From Rhodobacterales bacterium (GTDB taxonomy: Bacteria > Pseudomonadota > Alphaproteobacteria > Rhodobacterales > Rhodobacteraceae), in assembly GCA_026400325.1 (NCBI GenBank), contig JAPLPF010000134.1:1-39808 (forward strand): DNA of 39,808 nt. The letters are read 5' to 3'. The position numbers and the translations under genes were made by a program. Positions 24,123 to 37,160 of this stretch are shown here, in pieces (the stretch's first letter is position 1; each line of letters starts with the position of its first letter). Under the pieces are notes generated by a model. It was not told where the DNA came from, made no database searches, and worked only from the letters and a program-made list of their open reading frames with translations.

Positions 24123-25655
24123 TCAATACCAGGCGTCGGTCGCTTCGGCCTTCTTGCGGGCCACGAAGTCGTGCAGGCCGTCGCGGATTCCGGCCTCCAG
24201 CGCCGGGGCCTCATATTCGGCAAGCCGCTTTTTCCACTGCCGGTTTGCCCGTGTCGCACTATCCTCGGACCCCGCAGCCTCCCATTTTTCGAAGGGTTCG
24301 TTGTCCGACAGCGTGCTGTCCCAGAACGCCGTTTCATAGTGCCTCAATGTGTGGGACGCGCCGAAGAAGTGGTTTCCCGGCCCCACCTCGGCAAAGGCCT
24401 CGACGGCAAGCTGGTCGTCGTCCATCCGGATTCCGTCCAGATAGGCATGGAGCGCGCCGCACAGGTCGGCGTCCATCATGAACTTCTCGTAGGACATGGA
24501 CAAAAGCCCATCCAGAAAGCCCGCCGAATGCAGGATGAAGTTGGCCCCGCAGTGGATTGCGGCCAGCATCGACATCGTGCCTTCCATCATCGCCTGCCCG
24601 TCCGGCAGCTTTGACGTTGTGAAGTTGCCGCTGCAGCGCAAGGGCAGGTTCAACCGCCGTGCCAACTGGCCGATGACCTGCGACCCGATCGCCGGTTCCG
24701 GTGTGCCAAAGGTCGGGCTGCCGGATCGCAAGCTCATCGACGACAGGAAGTTGCCGAAGATCACCGGCGCGCCCTTGCGCTCCAGCTGCGTCAGGGCGCA
24801 GCCGGCCATCGTCTCGGCCAGCGATTGCACGATCCCGCCCGCAATCGTGACCGGCCCCATGGCACCGCCCAGAATGAAGGGCACCACCACCGCCGCCTGA
24901 TTGGCGCGGGCGTAGGCGCGCAAGGACCGGGTCATCGTCCCATCCCAGACCAAAGGCGAATTGACGTTCACATTGCCAAGGATAACGCAATGATCGTTCA
25001 CAAACGCCTCGCCAAAGAGGATGCGGGCCATCGCGATGCTGTCTTCGCTGCGCTCTTCGGCGGTGACCGAGCCCATGAACGGGCGGTCGGACAGTTCGAT
25101 ATGCGCAAGAACCATGTCCAGATGACGCTTGTTGACTGCCACATCCGTAGGCTCGCAGATCGTGCCGCCCGAGTGGTGGAAGTTCGGGCTGGACTGCGCC
25201 AGCTTGATGAAGTTGCGGAAATCCTCCAGCGTGCCAAAGCGGCGGCCCTTGTCGAGGTCCATCACGAAAGGGCTGCCATAGGCCGGTGAAAAGACGACAT
25301 TCCGCCCGCCGATCTGCACCGAATTTGCCGGGTTTCGGGCATGCTGGGTAAACTCGGCGGGGGCGGATTTCAGGATCTCGCGCAGCATTCCGGGTTCGAA
25401 CTTGACCAGTACCCCGTCGACCCGGGCCCCGGCCTTTTTCCAATGCTCCAGCGCCACGGGATCATCGCGGAATTCGATCCCGGTTTCGGCAAGCACCCGA
25501 TCGGCCGCAGACTCGATCCTGACAAGATTTTCTTCCGACAGGACATCATAGGTCGGGATATTGCGGACGATGTAGGGGCGTCCCATCCCGCCGCCCTGCT
25601 GGGCGCGTTCGGCCTGCCGCGCCTGCCGTCCGGACCGCACCCTGACCTCGCCCAT
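24123..25655 (-). CDS. MttB-family (trimethylamine methyltransferase-like) protein, pyrrolysine-free
   Basis: A 510-residue TIM-barrel corrinoid-dependent methyltransferase homologue. Conserved stretches include GTICEPTDVAVNKRHLDMVL, PLVWDGTMTRSLRAYARANQ, VVVPFILGGAMGPVTIAGGI, PTFGTPEPAIGSQVIGQLARR and ADLCGALHAYLDGIRMDDDQLA. No internal TAG is used, so it belongs to the large non-pyrrolysine group, whose studied members demethylate quaternary amines such as glycine betaine. It would pass the methyl group to a corrinoid protein, absent from this window. A ggagg lies 6 nt before the ATG. It lies 95 bp downstream of pgm on the same strand, but the gap has its own dyads and it is likely separately controlled. 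The substrate is unknown. Confidence 0.92.
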   Translation of the reverse strand: MGEVRVRSGRQARQAERAQQGGGMGRPYIVRNIPTYDVLSEENLVRIESAADRVLAETGIEFRDDPVALEHWKKAGARVDGVLVKFEPGMLREILKSAPAEFTQHARNPANSVQIGGRNVVFSPAYGSPFVMDLDKGRRFGTLEDFRNFIKLAQSSPNFHHSGGTICEPTDVAVNKRHLDMVLAHIELSDRPFMGSVTAEERSEDSIAMARILFGEAFVNDHCVILGNVNVNSPLVWDGTMTRSLRAYARANQAAVVVPFILGGAMGPVTIAGGIVQSLAETMAGCALTQLERKGAPVIFGNFLSSMSLRSGSPTFGTPEPAIGSQVIGQLARRLNLPLRCSGNFTTSKLPDGQAMMEGTMSMLAAIHCGANFILHSAGFLDGLLSMSYEKFMMDADLCGALHAYLDGIRMDDDQLAVEAFAEVGPGNHFFGASHTLRHYETAFWDSTLSDNEPFEKWEAAGSEDSATRANRQWKKRLAEYEAPALEAGIRDGLHDFVARKKAEATDAWY

Positions 25656-25675
25656 CGCTTTCCTCCCCGAAACTC

Positions 25676-25687
25676 GACACTGGTGTC
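25676..25687. promoter_or_regulatory. Dyad upstream of the mttB-like gene
   Basis: GACAC and GTGTC flank a 2-nt centre (GACACTGGTGTC on the plus strand), 21 bp upstream of the mttB-like ATG. A second imperfect repeat (TGACC with GGTCA, 9 nt apart) lies just further upstream. Both are operator candidates for this methyltransferase gene; no regulator can be named. Confidence 0.35.
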
Positions 25688-25750
25688 AGGTTTGTCGCAA
25701 ATGACCTTCGGGTCTGGTCAATTCGCGACACTGCTGCTGCGAATCCGTCG

Positions 25751-29507
<3,757 letters not shown>

Positions 29508-29511
<4 letters not shown>

Positions 29512-30932
29512 GCGCACAACCCTTCGTAAAGGCTGGCATAGGCAGCGGCGCTGGTCTCCCAGCCGACCGGGTGGCCCATGGCGTTTGACCGCAGCCTCGT
29601 CCAAAGCTTTGGCTGGGCATGCAGCGCCAGAAGCTGCGTCAGCGCCTGGCCAAAGCCAAGCGTGTCGACCGGGTGAAAGGTCACCCCTGTTGCCACGCCC
29701 GCCGCCAGTGTCGCGGGGCTGGCACCGATCACCGTATCCGCCAACCCGCCAACCAGCGCCACGACCGGCAGCGCGCCATAGCGCAACCCGTACATCTGCG
29801 TCAGACCGCACGGCTCGAACCGGCTGGGCACCAGCACGGCATCGGCCCCGGCGAACAACCGGTGGCTCATCGCCTCGTCATACCCGATCCGCGTCGCGAC
29901 CCGTCCGGGAAACCGTGCCGCCAGGGTCCGACACGCCCCTTCCAGCGTCGGATCGCCCGAACCAAGCACGACAAGCCCCCCGCCCCCCAGCACGAAATCC
30001 GGGATCACCGCAGGCAAGAGGTCGATGCCCTTCTGGTCGGTCAGGCGGCTGACGACAATGGCCAGCGGCCCCGGCACCTCCAGCCCGAACTCGGCGCAAA
30101 GTGCGGCCCGCGCCGCGGCTTTTCCGGCCATCGCCTTCGGCCCGAACGGCGGGTCCTCTGCCTCAGGCGACCAGACCCCGGTATCCACCCCGTTCAGGAT
30201 GCCCGATACCACCGACGCCCGCGCCGCGATCACGCCTTGCAGTCCCATCCCGAATTCCGGCCGCATCAGTTCTGCCGCATAGGTGGGTGACACGGTGGTG
30301 ATCCGGTCTGCGGTAACCAGCCCCGCCTTCAGACTTGAGATTCCGCCGTAATACTCCAGCGCATCGGGATGAAACGCGTGTCCGGGCAGCCGCAGGATCC
30401 CCAGCATGTGCGCAGGTGCCCAACCTTGAAAGGCGATGTTGTGGACCGTGAGGACCGACTTCACACCGCCCGAGCCACCATAGGCCAGGTAGGCCGGCGC
30501 CAGCCCTGCCTGCCAGTCATGCGCGTGCAGCACGTCCGGCTTCCAGCCGTCCAGCCCTTCGCGCGCGATGCGGGCTGCGACCCAGCTCAGCGCGGCAAAG
30601 CGCACGGCGTTGTCGGGATGATCCCCCAGCGGCCCGGAATAGGGCCCGCCGTCGCGGTCAAAAAGATGTGGAGCGTCCAGCAGAAGCATCCTGACACCCG
30701 CAACCTCGCCTGCCAGTACCCGCCCCGGGCCGCCCCAGAGATCGGCCTCGTCCCAGACCACCGGCCAGCCCGCCGATTGCGCCAGCAAGGACCGGTAGCG
30801 CGGCATCAGCACCCGCATCTCCCACCCCGTTGCCGCAAGCGCCCCGGGCAGCGCGCCCACCACATCGGCAAGCCCGCCGGTCTTGACCAGCGGCACGCAT
30901 TCAGACGCTACCGAAAGTACCCGCCCGCTCAT
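29508..30932 (-). CDS. glgA: Glycogen synthase
   Basis: A 474-residue GT5 ADP-glucose:glucan transferase elongating alpha-1,4 chains. Its N-terminus is VLSVASECVPLVKTGGLADVVG, with the KTGGLAD motif binding ADP-glucose. The C-terminal GT-B motif is PSRFEPCGLTQMYGLRYGALP, containing the conserved Glu. The ATG at 30932 follows gggag at a 9-nt spacing and gives the family N-terminus; the open frame continues to 31049, but that overlaps glgC's end and has no family content. It is separated from glgC by an 88-bp gap containing a hairpin, the widest gap inside the operon. Confidence 0.96.
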
Positions 30933-30978
30933 CTTTCCCGGCTCCCGTTTCATTCTGGCGCAAATATCCCACGGGGGT

Positions 30979-30999
30979 CCGGGGGTGTGAAACCCCCGG
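30979..30999. repeat. Intra-operon hairpin between glgC and glgA
   Basis: CCGGGGGT (30979-30986) pairs with ACCCCCGG (30992-30999) around a GTGAA loop, preceded by a similar GGGGGTCC run (30973-30980). GC-rich 'gggggtccggggg' hairpins of this kind recur at gene ends in Rhodobacterales genomes (general impression, not searched). It may modulate the glgC-to-glgA ratio or be a REP-like element. Confidence 0.5.
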
Positions 31000-31020
31000 C
31001 ATGTCCACCAAAGCGCGTGT

Positions 31021-32292
31021 TCAGGATAGCGCCCTGGCCCGGGCGTCAAGCATGTCCTGCGTCACCAGCACAATCCCCCCCTCGGATCGACGGAACCATT
31101 TCATGTCTTCCTCGGCATCCTCGCCCACGACCAGCCCTTCGGGAATGACGACCCCCCGGTCGATCACGCAATTCTTCAGTTGCGCCTTGCGATGGACGAT
31201 CACCTGCGGCAGCGCCACCACATATTCCAGGGCGGAATAGCTGTGGGTGCGCACGCCGGTGAACAGCAGCGAGTTCGACACCGCCGAGCCCGAGACGATG
31301 CAATCGCCCGACACCAGCGACGACACCGCGCTCCCGCGCCGCCCATCCTCGTCATGGATGAACTTTGCGGGCGGCACGATCTCGGCATAGGTCCAGATCG
31401 GCCAGGCGCTGTCGTAAAGGTCCAGTTTCGGCACGAAATCCGTCAGGTCGATATTGGCCTGCCAGAAGGCGTCGATCGTGCCCACGTCGCGCCAGTAGGG
31501 TTCGGTCTCCAGCCCGCTCATCACGCAGCTGTCGGCGAACTTGTGCGCCACGGCCTTGCCGTTCTTCACGATGTAGGGGATCAGGTCGAACCCGAAATCA
31601 TGCGTCGAATTGTCATCCGACATGTCCTTCAACAACAGATCGCGCAGGAAGGCCCAGTCGAAGATATAGATCCCCATGGATGCCAGCGCATGCGCCGGAT
31701 CGCCGGGGATCGACGGTGGATCCTTCGGCTTTTCCAGAAAATCGGTGATCCGCATCGTCTTGTCGACATGCATGACGCCAAAGGCGCTTGCCTCTTTCCG
31801 GGGCACGGTCAGGCATCCGATGGTCACGTCCGCGCCGCTTTCGACATGCTGACGCAGCATCACCTCGTAATCCATCTTGTAGATGTGATCCCCGGCCAGG
31901 ATGATCGCATACTGGATGCCGTAGCTGTCGATGATGTCGATGTTCTGGGCCACCGCATCCGCTGTGCCGCGATACCAGTTCACCTCGTCCATCCGTTGCG
32001 ACGCGGGCAGGATATCCAGGTATTCATTGCGTTCCGCCCGAAAGAAGTTCCAGCCGCGCTGGCAGTGCCGGATCAGGCTGTGCGCCTTGTATTGCGTGGC
32101 AATCGCCATCTTCCGGATGCCCGAGTTCACCGCATTGGACAGCGCAAAGTCGATGATCCGGGTCTTGCCGCCGAAATAGACCGCCGGCTTCGCACGCGTG
32201 TTGGTCAACTCCTTCAGTCGGCTGCCGCGTCCGCCTGCAAGGACAAAGGCCATCGCCTGGCTGGACAGCCGCTGGTTTGCTTTCGGTTTCAT
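31021..32292 (-). CDS. glgC: Glucose-1-phosphate adenylyltransferase (ADP-glucose pyrophosphorylase)
   Basis: A 423-residue rate-limiting enzyme of glycogen synthesis, making ADP-glucose from glucose-1-phosphate and ATP. The nucleotidyltransferase motif is [21 protein letters not shown]. Next come [21 protein letters not shown], the ADP-glucose/glucose-1-phosphate segment with FLEKPKDPP, and a C-terminal left-handed beta-helix. Bacterial GlgC is normally allosterically controlled by central metabolites. The ATG follows a gggagg-like site. It sits 39 bp after the glgB stop. Confidence 0.97.
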   Translation of the reverse strand: MKPKANQRLSSQAMAFVLAGGRGSRLKELTNTRAKPAVYFGGKTRIIDFALSNAVNSGIRKMAIATQYKAHSLIRHCQRGWNFFRAERNEYLDILPASQRMDEVNWYRGTADAVAQNIDIIDSYGIQYAIILAGDHIYKMDYEVMLRQHVESGADVTIGCLTVPRKEASAFGVMHVDKTMRITDFLEKPKDPPSIPGDPAHALASMGIYIFDWAFLRDLLLKDMSDDNSTHDFGFDLIPYIVKNGKAVAHKFADSCVMSGLETEPYWRDVGTIDAFWQANIDLTDFVPKLDLYDSAWPIWTYAEIVPPAKFIHDEDGRRGSAVSSLVSGDCIVSGSAVSNSLLFTGVRTHSYSALEYVVALPQVIVHRKAQLKNCVIDRGVVIPEGLVVGEDAEEDMKWFRRSEGGIVLVTQDMLDARARALS

Positions 32293-32331
32293 CGTGTCCC
32301 TCCCCTGGGGTGGCGGTGCGACCGCCGCTGA

Positions 32332-34354
32332 TCAGTCCTTTGGTGGATTTGTGGCCTGCTGCAGGTAGATGGCGGCCAAAGGCGGCACCGTGACAAGCGC
32401 CGATTGAATCTGCCCGTGCCACGGCGTCTTTTCCGTGGTCACCCCTCCCAGGTTGCCACGGTTGCCCCCGCCATACACCTTGGCGTCGGTGTTCAGGATT
32501 TCGCTCCACTTGCCAGCCCCCGGCAGGCCAAGGCGATAGGTCCGTTCCAGCGGTGTCATGTTGATGACCGCCACCACCGGCCTGTCGCCCGCCCGTCCCT
32601 TGCGGACGAAGGCATAGACCCCTGCATCGGCATCGTTGCTTTCGATCCAGTCGAAGCCTTCGGGACGGCAGTCGTTCACATGCAGCGCCGGCACCTCGCG
32701 GTAGACGCGGTTCAGGTCGCGCACCAGCCGCTGCATGCCCTTGTGTTCGGCAATTTCAAGCTGATGCCAGTCCAGGCTCTGATTGTGGTTCCATTCCGCG
32801 CCCTGGGCAAACTCCTGCCCCATGAACAGAAGTTTCTTGCCCGGATGCGCCCACATGAACCCGTAATAGGCCCGCAGGTTGGCGAATTTCTCCCACGCGG
32901 TGCCCGGCATCTTTGACAGCATGCTGCCCTTGCCATGCACAACCTCGTCATGGCTGATCGGCAGGATGTAGTTTTCCGACCAGGCATAGACCATGCCAAA
33001 GGTCATCTGGTGGTGATGATACTTGCGGTAAAGCGGGTCCTTCTGCATGTAACTCAGGGTGTCGTTCATCCACCCCATGTTCCACTTGAACCCGAACCCG
33101 AGGCCCCCCCAGTTTGCCGGTCGCGACACACCCGGGAAAGCCGTCGATTCCTCGGCAATCGTCATGATTCCGGGCACTTCGCCATAAGCGGTGATGTTCG
33201 TCGTGCGCAGGACGTCGATCGCCTCATAGTTCTCGCGCCCGCCGTCCCTGTTCGGCACCCACTCACCCGACTTGCGGCTGTAGTCGCGATACAGCATCGA
33301 GGCCACGGCATCCACACGCAACCCGTCGATGTGGTATTCCTCAAGCCAGTACAAGGCGTTGGAGACAAGGTAGTTCTTCACCTCGACCCGGCCGTAGTTG
33401 TAGATCAGGGTGTTCCAATCCTGATGAAACCCTTCGCGCGGGTCCTGATGTTCGTAAAGCGAGGTGCCGTCGAACCGGCCAAGCCCATGCGCGTCGGTCG
33501 GAAAATGGCCGGGCACCCAGTCGAGGATGACACCAAGGCCCTTGCGGTGCGCCGCATCGACAAAGGCGCGAAACTCGGACGGCGTGCCATGGCGGATCGT
33601 GGGCGCGAACATGCCGACCGGTTGATACCCCCGCGTCGATGGAGTGGGCCTCGGCCCGCGTTCCCATCCAGCCGCCATCCTGCCACGCGCCGCTGATTTT
33701 CCTTACCACTGAGGCATTTGCCGGCGGATGTTCAGAACCGAACCCCACCGGATCGGCCTTGAGCGGCAGAACCTGCCCGCCCGGACCCTTGATCTCGTAC
33801 TTGTAGGCCGTGCCGTCGCCAAGGGCCGGGATGAAGATCTCCCATACCCCCGTCGCACCCCGTCGCCGCATCGGGTTGCGCCGCCCGTCCCAGACGTTGA
33901 AATCACCGACCACGGACACCCGTTCCGCGTTCGGGGCCCAGACGGCGAAATGCACCCCGTCAATCCCCTCATGCGTTTTCAGATGCGCCCCGAGCACCTG
34001 CCAAAGTCGCCGATGCGTGCCTTCGCCCAGCAGGTATTCGTCCATCTCGCCCAGGATCGGGCCAAAGCGGTAGGGGTCTTCAAATTCCCAAGCATTGCCA
34101 TGGCCTTCCGCGCGAAAGCTGTAGCTGGCTTTCCGGGTCATCTGATGCGTGAAGACCCCCGGAACGCCGGGATAGGGCACCGCTTCCGCCTCGGTCTTGC
34201 CGGTCACGACCCAAAGCCGGTCCGCCCCTGGCACGAAGGCGGTGATCTCCCAGCCCTTTGTCCGCTTCTGCGGTCCCAGAACGGCGAAAGGGTCGCCATG
34301 CCAGCCGCCGGCAATCGCCTCGGCCACGCCCCGGTCCAGTGTCGTCTCAGCCAT
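32332..34354 (-). pseudogene. glgB: 1,4-alpha-glucan branching enzyme, broken by a ~165-nt out-of-frame deletion
   Basis: GH13 enzyme that creates alpha-1,6 branches. The N-terminal half is read from ATG 34354 (ggagg upstream) to about 33632 and holds the carbohydrate-binding domains (HGDPFAVLGPQ, DGVHFAVWAPNAERVSVVGDFN). The C-terminal half is in another frame from about 33630 to the stop at 32332 and holds [13 protein letters not shown], the nucleophile region [14 protein letters not shown], the Glu of [10 protein letters not shown] and the [13 protein letters not shown] loop. At the junction, SIDA is joined directly to [11 protein letters not shown]. Family members have about 55 residues here (the YEVHLGSW...GFTHIELLP...SWGYQP region, start of the catalytic barrel). 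The combined length is about 672 against about 728 normally. As read, no complete enzyme can be made. Confidence 0.9.
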
Positions 34355-34387
34355 GCTCTCCTCCCCGAAAGCCTGCCAGAGCAGATG

Positions 34388-36796
34388 TCAAAGTGCCGAA
34401 GTCGCCTGCCAGATCTCGTCCATATAGCTGCGGATCGTCCGGTCGGACGAAAAGAACCCGCTTCGTGCCGTGTTCAGCGCGGCCATCTTCCACCAGCGCG
34501 CCGGATCGGCATAGGCCTGATCGACCGCGCCCTGGGCGGCATGATAGGCCGCAAAATCCGCCGCGACGAGGAAATAGTCGTGGTGCCAGACCCGGTGGAC
34601 CAGCCCGTGATAGCGGTCAGGCTCATCGGGCGAAAACCGCCCCTCGGCAATGGTCTGCAGCACATCCATCAGCGGCTGGCAGGCCTCGATCGCCTTCTTG
34701 GAATGGTCGGGATCTTCCCGCCGCTTGGCCACTTCCTCTGCCGTCAGGCCAAACAGAAAGAAGTTCTCTGCCCCGACCTCCCGCAGAATTTCCACGTTAG
34801 CCCCGTCCAGGGTGCCAATGGTCGGCGCCCCGTTCATCATGAACTTCATGTTGCCGGTGCCCGAAGCCTCTTTTCCAGCGGTGGAAATCTGTTCGGAAAG
34901 GTCGGCCGCCGGGATCACCCGTTCGGCCATCGTGACGTTATAGTTGGCCGGATAGATGATCTTGAGCAGATCGCCAGTTACCGGATCGCTGTTAACAACA
35001 ACCGCCACATCATTGATAAGGCGGATGATTTCCTTTGCAACAGCGTAGCCGGGCGCCGCCTTGCCACCAAATATCCTGACCCTGGGCACCCAGTTGCCCT
35101 TGGGAACGGCACGAAGTTTCTGCCAATGCGCGATGGTTTCAAGAATGTTCAGAAGCTGCCGCTTGTATTCATGGATGCGCTTGATCTGCACATCGAACAG
35201 CGCATCGGGCGAGATTTGCACGCCAAGCTCGGCTTGCGTCCAGTTCGAAAGCTCTACCTTGTTGATCCGCTTTGCGGCCGCAAAGGCCGCGCGAAAGCCT
35301 GCGTCGGCGACATGGGCCTCCAGCTCTTTCAGCCGGTCAAGGTCCGCTTCCCAGCCCGCACCAATCGTTTCGGTGATCAGACCGGCAAGAGGCTTGTTCG
35401 CCATCCGCAGCCAGCGCCGCGGGGTCACCCCGTTGGTCTGGTTGATGATCCGGCCCGGATGCAGGCGGTTGAGTTCGGGGAAAAGGTTCTGCTTCACCAG
35501 GTCCGTGTGCAGCGCCGAGACGCCGTTCACCTTGTGGCTCATCACAAAGGCCAGTTCGCCCATCCGCACTTCCTGATGCTTGACGATCCCGACATAATGC
35601 GGCCGGTTCGGATACGCGCGGCGATGCCAGCTGTCGATCTTCTCGACAATCTGCATGTGGCGGGGCAGCACGTTGCCGAAGGTGAATGTCGCCCATTTTT
35701 CAAGGGCTTCCGGCAACAGGGTGTGGTTGGTGTAGCCAAGACAAGACCGCGCGATGGTCAGCGCCTCGTCGAAGGGCAGGCCATGATCATCCGACAGAAG
35801 GCGGATAAGTTCCGGCCCCGCAATCGCCGGATGCGTGTCGTTCATCTGGATCGCCACATGCTTTGGCAGCGCGCGCAGGTCGCTGTGGCTGGCCAGATAC
35901 CGGCGCAGGATGTCCTGAAGCGCGGCCGAGGTCAGGAAGAACTCCTGCTTCAGGCGCAGTTCCTTGCCCTGATAGGTGGTGTCGTCGGGGTAAAGCACGC
36001 GCGACAGGGTGCGCGCCAGGTTCTCCGGCTCGGCCGCAGCCGCATAGTCGCCCCGGTTGAACCGTTCAAGATCGAACTGGCTGGTCGCCCGCGCGCCCCA
36101 AAGCCGCAGCGTGTTGGCCCAGCGACCCTCCCAGCCGATGACCGGCGTGTCATGCGCAAGGGCCGTCACGGTTTCTGCCGGTTGCCAGACCTCGCGCCCG
36201 TCACGGGTTTCCACATGGCCCTTGAAACCTATGGTGTACGAGCTTTCGGGCCGTGCAAATTCCCACGGGTGGGCCTGGGCCAGCCAGTTTTCCGGTGTCT
36301 CGACCTGCCGTCCGCTTTCGAACCGCTGGTGAAACAACCCGTGCTCATAGCGGATGCCATAGCCATAGGCCGGGCAGCCGAGCGTTGCCATCGATTCCAT
36401 GAAGCAGGCCGCCAGCCGCCCGAGGCCGCCGTTGCCAAGCGCGGCATCAGGTTCGTCATTGATGACCGTGCGCAGATCCTGGCCCATCGCGGCCATCGCC
36501 TCGACCGCCTGGTCGTACAGGCCAAGGTTGATCGTCGCATCCTCAAGGATCCGTCCGATCAGGAATTCCATCGAGAGATAATAGACGCGCTTGCGATCTT
36601 CGGCCCAGGTCCGCTTGGTCGATGCGAACCACGGCTCGACGATCCGGTCGCGGATGGCGTGAGACAGGGCCATGCGCCAGTCATGCACCGAGGCATGCGG
36701 CACATCCTTGCCGACTGTGAAAGTCAGATGACGCAGGATATCTGCCTGCAAGAGGTTCGGGGTCACGCTCAGATCGGTCACGGATTTGTCCAGCAC
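34388..36796 (-). CDS. glgP: Glycogen/alpha-glucan phosphorylase
   Basis: An 802-residue PLP enzyme that phosphorolyses glycogen ends to glucose-1-phosphate. GT35 hallmarks include GNGGLGRLAACFMES, RYEHGLFHQRF and the PLP-lysine segment EASGTGNMKFMMNGAPTIGT (Lys near residue 648). The C-terminal LNTARSGFFSSDRTIRSY is also typical. I choose GTG at 36796, giving MLDKSVTDLSVTPN. A TTG ten codons upstream (36826) is also open, and neither has a strong ribosome site. First gene of the operon, 33 bp before glgB. Upstream lie repeats and a palindrome that suggest regulation. Confidence 0.96.
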   Translation of the reverse strand: MLDKSVTDLSVTPNLLQADILRHLTFTVGKDVPHASVHDWRMALSHAIRDRIVEPWFASTKRTWAEDRKRVYYLSMEFLIGRILEDATINLGLYDQAVEAMAAMGQDLRTVINDEPDAALGNGGLGRLAACFMESMATLGCPAYGYGIRYEHGLFHQRFESGRQVETPENWLAQAHPWEFARPESSYTIGFKGHVETRDGREVWQPAETVTALAHDTPVIGWEGRWANTLRLWGARATSQFDLERFNRGDYAAAAEPENLARTLSRVLYPDDTTYQGKELRLKQEFFLTSAALQDILRRYLASHSDLRALPKHVAIQMNDTHPAIAGPELIRLLSDDHGLPFDEALTIARSCLGYTNHTLLPEALEKWATFTFGNVLPRHMQIVEKIDSWHRRAYPNRPHYVGIVKHQEVRMGELAFVMSHKVNGVSALHTDLVKQNLFPELNRLHPGRIINQTNGVTPRRWLRMANKPLAGLITETIGAGWEADLDRLKELEAHVADAGFRAAFAAAKRINKVELSNWTQAELGVQISPDALFDVQIKRIHEYKRQLLNILETIAHWQKLRAVPKGNWVPRVRIFGGKAAPGYAVAKEIIRLINDVAVVVNSDPVTGDLLKIIYPANYNVTMAERVIPAADLSEQISTAGKEASGTGNMKFMMNGAPTIGTLDGANVEILREVGAENFFLFGLTAEEVAKRREDPDHSKKAIEACQPLMDVLQTIAEGRFSPDEPDRYHGLVHRVWHHDYFLVAADFAAYHAAQGAVDQAYADPARWWKMAALNTARSGFFSSDRTIRSYMDEIWQATSAL

Positions 36797-36798
36797 GG

Positions 36799-36823
36799 AG
36801 TATCTTTCGAAAAGTATCTTTCG
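36799..36823. repeat. Tandem 11-bp direct repeats at the glgP start
   Basis: AGTATCTTTCG occurs at 36799-36809 and again at 36813-36823 (period 14), directly before the chosen glgP start and inside the alternative start region. On the transcript strand this reads CGAAAGATACT twice. It could be a binding site in the 5' end of the message. Confidence 0.6.
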
Positions 36824-36977
36824 CAAAGCCTAGGCGCCGCAGGGCGACGGTCAAGCAGTCAATCGGGCGCAACCGCCCCCGCCTTGGGCAGCATACTGCC
36901 TCAAACCGCTTTTGTGTTACCGCAAACACCGGCAGTGTCCACCGATTTTTTGCGACCTTGCGCATGGGGTTGCCGTT

Positions 36978-36993
36978 TTCAAAGCGCTTTGAA
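36978..36993. promoter_or_regulatory. Perfect 16-bp palindrome upstream of glgP
   Basis: TTCAAAGCGCTTTGAA is perfectly self-complementary with a GCGC centre, the form of LacI-family operators. It lies about 180 bp upstream of the glgP start, outside any gene. LacI-type regulators of maltose/alpha-glucoside use in alphaproteobacteria bind sites of this style, so a sugar-responsive control of glycogen breakdown and synthesis is plausible; the regulator is not here. Confidence 0.7.
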
Positions 36994-37160
36994 TACTGTG
37001 CCTTGGCCAACCCGGTGCTGTCAAAGGAAAAGCTTGCTTTCGGGGCCGGACGCAAGAACGGGCGCAGAAAAATGCAGCAGGATGCCGTCCTGGCCACTCT
37101 GTTCCGCCTTGACCATGGGTTGGGATGAGCCACCATGCACAACAGGTTGCACAGGACCCG

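Larger units (their letters stand above)
36797..37160. promoter_or_regulatory. 364-bp gene-free region, glgP promoter area
   Basis: No convincing gene on either strand; open frames here have no coding signature. It holds the direct repeats at 36799-36823. On the minus strand there is a candidate promoter with TTGACC, a 16-nt spacer and TAGGCT (about 36826-36855), just upstream of the repeats. It also contains the perfect palindrome at 36978-36993 and a degenerate dyad (TGTT...AACA, around 36914-36928). The right end must also contain the promoter of the small metal-binding protein gene. Confidence 0.45.

Noticed and set aside
24123-25655. Pyrrolysine (in-frame TAG) use in the MttB-like gene
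   Set aside because: The reading frame is complete at normal length without an internal TAG; it belongs to the non-pyrrolysine group.
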